DNA of 64,000 nucleotides, from the NCBI GenBank assembly GCA_021770845.1, contig JAETQF010000005.1, positions 62,001 through 126,000 of the forward strand, in the 5' to 3' direction. The notes beneath the pieces were generated by a model that was not told where the DNA came from, ran no database searches, and saw only the letters and a program-made list of their open reading frames with translations. The stretch's first letter is position 1. The number at the start of each line of letters is the position of its first letter. The translations under genes were made by a program, and so were the position numbers. Source of the DNA: Oscillospiraceae bacterium (GTDB lineage Bacteria; Bacillota; Clostridia; Oscillospirales; Oscillospiraceae). Positions 58,830-64,000 of the stretch are shown one piece after another.

Positions 58830-59723
58830 ATGGAGATGAATGAAATGAAAACGATGAAAAAGCTGACGGCCCTTCTGCTGGCCCTCACCATGGCACTGGC
58901 GCTGTGCGCCTGCTCCAGCACGGGGGGCACCCCCACGGACGCCCCCACCCAGCCCGCCGAGAGCCAGCCCGCCGCCGACCCCACCGACGCGCCCACGGAG
59001 GAGCCCACCAACGCCCCCGCAGCCTTCACCACCGTGGAGGAGGGCAAGCTACATATGTCCACCAACGCCGCGTTCCCTCCCTATGAGATGACCACCGACG
59101 ATGGCGGCTTCGAGGGCATCGACGTGGAGGTGGCCGAGGCCATCGCCAAGAAGCTGGGCCTGGAGCTGGTGGTGGACGACATGGCTTTCAACAACGCCCT
59201 GCTGGCCGTGCAGAACGGCGAGAGCGACATTGCCATGGCCGCCATCACCGTGAAGCCCGACCGTCTGGAGGTCATGGACTTCACCGAAAGCTACGCCACC
59301 GGTGTCCAGGTGGTCATCGTCAAGGAGGACTCCCCCATCCAGTCCATCGACGACCTGGGCAACGCCGAGATGATCGGCTGCCAGGCGGACACCACCGGCT
59401 ACTTCTACTGCTCCGATACCCCGGAGAACGGCGGCTACGGCGAGGATCACGTCACCGCTTATGACACCGGCGCCCTGGCCGTCATGGATCTGGTGGCGGG
59501 CACCATCGACGCGGTGGTCATCGACAACGGCCCCGCCCAGGCCTATGTGGCCCAGAACCCCGGCCTGAAGATCCTGGACGGTGCCTGGGTCACCGAGGAC
59601 TACGCCATCGGCCTCGCCAAGGGGAACACCGCCCTGCTGGATGCGGTGAACGCCGCCCTGGCCGAGCTGAAGGCGGACGGCACCTTCCAGGGCATCGTGG
59701 ATAAGTACATCAAGGCCGGCTGA
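58830..59723 (+). CDS. Amino acid ABC transporter substrate-binding lipoprotein
   Basis: Lipobox LALCAC; SBP family 3 motif GGFEGIDVEVAEAIAKKLG; start could be 58845. Confidence 0.92.
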   Translation: MEMNEMKTMKKLTALLLALTMALALCACSSTGGTPTDAPTQPAESQPAADPTDAPTEEPTNAPAAFTTVEEGKLHMSTNAAFPPYEMTTDDGGFEGIDVEVAEAIAKKLGLELVVDDMAFNNALLAVQNGESDIAMAAITVKPDRLEVMDFTESYATGVQVVIVKEDSPIQSIDDLGNAEMIGCQADTTGYFYCSDTPENGGYGEDHVTAYDTGALAVMDLVAGTIDAVVIDNGPAQAYVAQNPGLKILDGAWVTEDYAIGLAKGNTALLDAVNAALAELKADGTFQGIVDKYIKAG

Positions 59724-59751
59724 TTCGCAACCAAACGGAAATGCTCCAAGC

Positions 59752-59781
59752 AGGGGCGGCTCTGACGGGCCGCCCCTGCCT
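59752..59781 (+). terminator. Intra-operon hairpin between SBP and permease genes
   Basis: AGGGGCGGC..GCCGCCCCT. Confidence 0.6.
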
Positions 59782-59808
59782 TACAACACTTGAGAGGGGA
59801 ATACCTCA

Positions 59809-60567
59809 ATGCTCCAACCGCTTATCGACTGGCTGTACGGCCTTCCCTTTGTCCAATGGCTGATCAAGCTGGCCCCCCGGTTCCATACCGCCTTCGTGGA
59901 GGCCGACCGCTGGCAGATGTACCTCAAGGGGCTGGTGATCACCTTTGAGATCACCTTGGTATCCATCGCCATGGGCCTGGTGCTGGGCCTGTTTGTGGCC
60001 ATGGTACGTACCGCCCACGATCAGCAGCGCCCCGGGCGGCGCAACCCCCTGCTGGGCGTGGTCAACCTGATCTGCAAGGTGTATACCACCGTGATCCGGG
60101 GCACCCCCATGATGGTGCAGATCCTGATCTGGGCTTTTGTCATCCTCCGGGGGGAGCGCAACAAGGTGATGGTGGGCATGATCGGCATGGGCGTCAACGC
60201 CGGGGCCTACATCTCGGAGATCATCCGGGGCGGGCTGATGAGCGTGGATCCGGGCCAGTCCGAGGCGGGCCGCTCCCTGGGGCTGGGCTATTTTGACACC
60301 ATGCGCTTTATCATCATCCCCCAGGCCTTCAAAAATATCCTGCCCTCCATGGGCAACGAGCTGGTGACGCTGTTCAAGGACACCTCTCTGGTGAACGCCA
60401 TCGGCGCGGCGGAGATGACCTACTACGCCAACCGGATCGGCGGCAAGACCTACGACTATATGCCGCCCCTCATCGGCATCGCCTGCATCTACTTATTCTT
60501 CGTTATCATCCTCACCTGGCTCCAGGGAAAGCTGGAAAGGAGGCTGGCCCAAAGTGATCGACGTTAA
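59809..60567 (+). CDS. Amino acid ABC transporter permease
   Basis: HisM-type: [31 protein letters not shown]. Confidence 0.94.
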   Translation: MLQPLIDWLYGLPFVQWLIKLAPRFHTAFVEADRWQMYLKGLVITFEITLVSIAMGLVLGLFVAMVRTAHDQQRPGRRNPLLGVVNLICKVYTTVIRGTPMMVQILIWAFVILRGERNKVMVGMIGMGVNAGAYISEIIRGGLMSVDPGQSEAGRSLGLGYFDTMRFIIIPQAFKNILPSMGNELVTLFKDTSLVNAIGAAEMTYYANRIGGKTYDYMPPLIGIACIYLFFVIILTWLQGKLERRLAQSDRR

Positions 60568-61276
60568 ACACCTGTCCAAGTCCTTTGGGGACAACCTGGT
60601 GCTGGACGATATCTCGGAGCACATCCACCCCGGGGAAAAGGTGGTGGTGATCGGCCCGTCCGGCTCGGGCAAGTCCACCTTCCTGCGGTGCCTCAACCTG
60701 CTGGAGACTCCCACCGCCGGCACCATCACCTTCGACGGCGCGGAGATCACCGACCCCAAGGCGGACATCAACAACCTCCGCCGCCAGATGGGGATGGTGT
60801 TCCAGCACTTCAACCTGTTCCCCAACATGACCATACGCAAAAACATCACCCTGGCCCCGGTTCGCACCGGCCTGATGAAGCAGGCCGAGGCGGAGGAGGA
60901 GGCCATGGCCCTGCTGCGCCGGGTGGGGCTGGAGGAGAAGGCGGACGCCTACCCCGCCCAGCTGTCCGGCGGCCAGAAGCAGCGCATCGCCATCGTGCGG
61001 GCCCTGGCCATGAAGCCCAAGGTGCTGCTGTTCGACGAGCCCACCTCCGCCCTGGATCCCGAGATGGTGGGGGAGGTGCTGGAGGTCATGAAGGAGCTGG
61101 CCCGGGAGGGCATGACCATGGTGGTGGTGACCCACGAGATGGGCTTTGCCCGGGAGGTGGGCACCCGGGTGCTGTTCATGGACGGGGGGAAGATCCTGGA
61201 GCAGGACGAGCCCCACGCCTTCTTCGCCCACCCCAGGGAGCAGCGCACCATTGATTTTTTGTCCAAGGTGCTGTAA
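60554..61276 (+). CDS. Amino acid ABC transporter ATP-binding protein
   Basis: Walker [26 protein letters not shown]; Walker [13 protein letters not shown]. Confidence 0.96.
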   Translation: MIDVKHLSKSFGDNLVLDDISEHIHPGEKVVVIGPSGSGKSTFLRCLNLLETPTAGTITFDGAEITDPKADINNLRRQMGMVFQHFNLFPNMTIRKNITLAPVRTGLMKQAEAEEEAMALLRRVGLEEKADAYPAQLSGGQKQRIAIVRALAMKPKVLLFDEPTSALDPEMVGEVLEVMKELAREGMTMVVVTHEMGFAREVGTRVLFMDGGKILEQDEPHAFFAHPREQRTIDFLSKVL

Positions 61277-61279
61277 GGA

Positions 61280-61312
61280 ATTTCCCACCCCTGCGGGGTG
61301 GGAAATTTGCGT
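61280..61312 (+). terminator. Hairpin GAAATTTCCCACCCC-type terminator
   Basis: AATTTCCCACCCC-TGC-GGGGTGGGAAATT. Confidence 0.75.
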
Positions 61313-61317
61313 ACCTC

Positions 61318-61360
61318 CGGGAGCGGCGCGCCATCGGCTTCCAGTCCAAGGTGCTGTAAA
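61318..61360 (+). repeat. Duplicated 3' end of the ABC ATPase gene (encodes ERRAIGFQSKVL*)
   Basis: Matches [12 protein letters not shown] end of the upstream gene. Confidence 0.75.
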
Positions 61361-61402
61361 AAATATCGGCGGAACGGGTTTTCCATTCCGCCGATATTTT
61401 GC
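61358..61402. terminator. Bidirectional terminator
   Basis: AAAATATCGGCGGAA..TTCCGCCGATATTTT. Confidence 0.85.
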
Positions 61403-61413
61403 TGTTGAAACGG

Positions 61414-61959
61414 CTAACGCCGACCGCCTCCCCGGCCGCCGCCGAAGGAGCCGCCGCCGGGACGCCCGCCCCCAAAGGAGGAGCGCCCCCCGCCAAAGGA
61501 GCCGCCGGGCCGTCCCCCGCCGAAGGAGGAGCGCCCGCCGCCGAAGGATCCACCGGGCCGTCCGCCGCCGAAGCTGCCGCCAGGCCGGGAGGAGGGCCGG
61601 GTGGTGGGCCGCCCGCCGCCGAAGGAGCCGCCGGGCCGGGGGCCGGAGGAGGGCCTGCCTCCCCCGAAGGAGCCGCTGGGCCGTCCGCCGCCAAAGGATC
61701 CGCCCGGCCTTGTGCCCGCGCCGGGCCGTGCGTTGGGACGGGGCTGGCCTGGGCCGAAGCCCATGCCGGGGCCGAACCCCGGGCCGTGGGGGGGCCGGGG
61801 GGGCCTGGGGGGCCGGGGCCGGAAGATATAGAAGGGCCGGTAGACGTAGCTGGGCCCGTACCACCCGCAGCGGTAGCGCCGCCGGTGGGAGCCCTCCAGA
61901 GCCAGCAGCACGATCACCACCAGTACGATGATGATAATAAGGTCGGTCAAATCGCCCAT
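61414..61959 (-). CDS. N-terminally membrane-anchored Arg/Gly-rich low-complexity protein (GGSFGGGRP repeats)
   Basis: TM LIIIIVLVVIVLLAL then many GGSFGGGRP/SSFGGGRP repeats. Confidence 0.75.
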   Translation of the reverse strand: MGDLTDLIIIIVLVVIVLLALEGSHRRRYRCGWYGPSYVYRPFYIFRPRPPRPPRPPHGPGFGPGMGFGPGQPRPNARPGAGTRPGGSFGGGRPSGSFGGGRPSSGPRPGGSFGGGRPTTRPSSRPGGSFGGGRPGGSFGGGRSSFGGGRPGGSFGGGRSSFGGGRPGGGSFGGGRGGGRR

Positions 61960-61980
61960 TGCGGGGCCTCCTTTCCCGGG

Positions 61981-62610
61981 TCAGCGGTAATAGCTCCCGT
62001 ACCAGTCCTCCAGCGCCGCGGTGAGATCCAGCACGGCGTCGTCATACATTCCGCGGACGAAATAGTCCTCCATATAGTCGTAGGCGTAGTTGGAGCAGTC
62101 GTCGTCGGTGAAATCCCGGCGGATGTCGTCCCCCTGCACCAACCAGTAGTTGTCGCCGCTGATGTCCAGGGCCACGATCATGTCGTAGCCGCCCAGGCCC
62201 ATCTCCACGGCCTGCCGGTAGGCGTAGTCACCCAGATCGTCCCGGCCGTAGTTGCAGGTGATCACGGCCACGGTGACGCTGTGCCGCTGCCACAAGCGCT
62301 GGTTGCGCTGGGCCAGCTCCTGCTCCGTCCGGGTGGACAGCACGCTGGCGTCGTCCCGCACGAAGGTGTCGGAAGCGGCGGGGGCGTTGGGCAGATCAGG
62401 CTCCGGCACCGGGTTGTTGATGGGCGCCCTGGCGTAGCCGATGCCGATGGCGGCAACAACCATCAGCGCCGTCAGCCCCCAGGCCACCCCCTGCTTTTTG
62501 AACACAGTCCTGCCCCGCTGGCTGACGGCGGCCAGCACCGCCGCCGCGATGGCCACCGGGAGGAGGAGCATCAAGATCCATCTGATTGGAAATACAGGTA
62601 ACATAGACAT
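61981..62610 (-). CDS. TPM-domain membrane protein
   Basis: DDASVLSTRTEQELAQRNQRLWQRHSVTVAVITCNYGRDDLGDYAYRQAVEMGLG. Confidence 0.82.
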   Translation of the reverse strand: MSMLPVFPIRWILMLLLPVAIAAAVLAAVSQRGRTVFKKQGVAWGLTALMVVAAIGIGYARAPINNPVPEPDLPNAPAASDTFVRDDASVLSTRTEQELAQRNQRLWQRHSVTVAVITCNYGRDDLGDYAYRQAVEMGLGGYDMIVALDISGDNYWLVQGDDIRRDFTDDDCSNYAYDYMEDYFVRGMYDDAVLDLTAALEDWYGSYYR

Positions 62611-62653
62611 AGGAAGTCCTTTCTAAGACGCGGACGTTTTCTTTGTGTGCGCC

Positions 62654-62738
62654 CTGTAGGGCGCGACGACCCGGCGCGCCGCTGGATCGCGCGGCATTTG
62701 CTGAAAGATCGGCGGGCCGGGTCGTTCCGCCCTACGGT
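62654..62738. repeat. Palindromic repeat PAL-1 between TelA and TPM genes
   Basis: TGTAGGGCGCGACGACCCGGCGCGCCG ... CGGCGGGCCGGGTCGTTCCGCCCTACG. Confidence 0.88.
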
Positions 62739-62755
62739 GCACCGTTTACGATCTC

Positions 62756-63973
62756 TTACCCCCGCAGCTCCAGCAGCTTCTGCTTCAGTTCGCCCTCGAT
62801 ACGGCCCAGCTCCAGCTCGGCCTCCTTGCGCTTCTGGGCGCCGTCCTTCTGGATCTGCATCACCTCGTCCAGGGTGGAGATGAGCTGCTGGTTGGTGTGC
62901 TGGAGGGTCTCGATATCCACCACGCTCCGCTCCGCCTCCTTGGCCGTCTCAATGGTGCCCATCTTCAGCATCTCGGCGTTTTTCCGCAGCAGGTCGTTGG
63001 TCATGTTGGTGACGGCGGACTGGGCCGCGGTGGCCTGCCGGGAGTGCTCCAGCCCCAGGGCCAGCACCATCTGGCTTTTCCACAGGGGGATGGTGTTCAC
63101 CAGGGAGGACTGGATCTTCTCCAGCATCAGCGCGTCGTTGTTCTGGATCATCCGGGTCTGGGGGCCCATCTGGATGGAGATCATCCGGGTGAGCTCCAGG
63201 TCGTGGAGCTTCTTCTCAAACCGGTTGCACAGGTTGGCGTAGTCGTTGTACTTCTGGGCGTCCTCCTGGGAGCCGCTCTCCGCCGCCTTTTTCCGCAGCT
63301 CCTCCAGATCCTCGTTCCGGGCCTTCATCAGGGCCTTCTTGCCCGCCAGGATATACATGGTGAGCTCCTTGTAGTACTTGGTGTTCAGCTCATACATCTG
63401 ATCCAGCATGGCGATGTCCTTCATCAGCGTGACCTGGTGCCCCTCCAGGATGGAGGCGATCTTATCCACGTTGACCTCCGCCTTGTCGTAGCTGGCCTTG
63501 AGGGCCAGGGCCTCGTTCTTCTTCTTCTGGAACCAGCCGCCGATGCCCTTCTTCTCCTCCTGGCCGAAGGTTTTCAGCTCCACCACCAGGGAGGACAGGG
63601 CCTCCCCCACCTGGCCCAGATCCTTGGTGCGCACGTTGTTGAGGGCGTTCTCCGAGAAGCCGGCGATGTTCTTCTGGGCCGCCGCGCCGTACTGGAGCAC
63701 CTGGGTGGAGTCGGTGATGTCGATCTTCTGGGCGAAGTCGTTCACCATCTTCCGCTCCGCCTCGGACAGCTGGCTCTCGTCCAGCTGGATGGCCTGGGCG
63801 TCCCGGGCGGCCTGCACCGCGGCGGCGTCCTCCGGGGTGACGCTGTTCTCCAGAGTGAGGGTGGGGGCCTCCGGGGCCTTGGGAATGGTGGCCTCGGCGG
63901 CCTGGGCGGCCTGAGCGGCGGCCGCGGCGCCGGTGGGATCCAGGGTCAGCTCGGGCATCATGTTCTCATCCAT
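62756..63973 (-). CDS. telA: TelA-family toxic anion resistance protein
   Basis: GQVGEALSSLVVELK, LMKARNEDLEELRKKA, long coiled coils typical of TelA. Confidence 0.93.
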   Translation of the reverse strand: MDENMMPELTLDPTGAAAAAQAAQAAEATIPKAPEAPTLTLENSVTPEDAAAVQAARDAQAIQLDESQLSEAERKMVNDFAQKIDITDSTQVLQYGAAAQKNIAGFSENALNNVRTKDLGQVGEALSSLVVELKTFGQEEKKGIGGWFQKKKNEALALKASYDKAEVNVDKIASILEGHQVTLMKDIAMLDQMYELNTKYYKELTMYILAGKKALMKARNEDLEELRKKAAESGSQEDAQKYNDYANLCNRFEKKLHDLELTRMISIQMGPQTRMIQNNDALMLEKIQSSLVNTIPLWKSQMVLALGLEHSRQATAAQSAVTNMTNDLLRKNAEMLKMGTIETAKEAERSVVDIETLQHTNQQLISTLDEVMQIQKDGAQKRKEAELELGRIEGELKQKLLELRG

Positions 63974-64000
63974 GTTTTTTCTCCTCCGTTTTCTGATCGG

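Noticed and set aside
61414-61959. Possible CRISPR-like or minisatellite array
   Set aside because: Repeats are in-frame codon repeats (GGSFGGGRP) of variable length with no spacer structure

Overview
High-GC spore-forming Firmicutes chromosome segment, probably Oscillospiraceae-like (inferred from gene content: spoIIAA-spoIIAB-sigF, RNase Y, GlpP, repeat style). It is mostly housekeeping genes: murA 3' end, walJ-like MBL, rlmH, mreB, a type IIA topoisomerase pair, glnS, uraA, a glpP-oxidoreductase-glpK operon, pyrG, ilvE, rny, an amino-acid ABC transporter and telA. A ~13.7 kb single-strand phage-derived cluster (about 3.3-17.0 kb) encodes terminase, capsid, portal, protease and a contractile tail/baseplate. 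No integrase, repressor, lysis, tail-fibre or full-length tape-measure gene was recognised, which suggests a domesticated particle (GTA-like or PBSX-like). Its tail-chaperone gene carries a textbook -1 frameshift signal. A ~300-nt structured intergenic ncRNA candidate follows the cluster. Other highlights: a dispersed composite A-B-C repeat with covarying stems; palindromic repeats that supply gene stop codons; and leader-terminator architectures upstream of uraA (with leader peptide), glpP, rny, glnS, spoIIA and a membrane hydrolase. No rRNA, complete tRNA or CRISPR array was seen. All functional names come from reading the translations; no database search was run.
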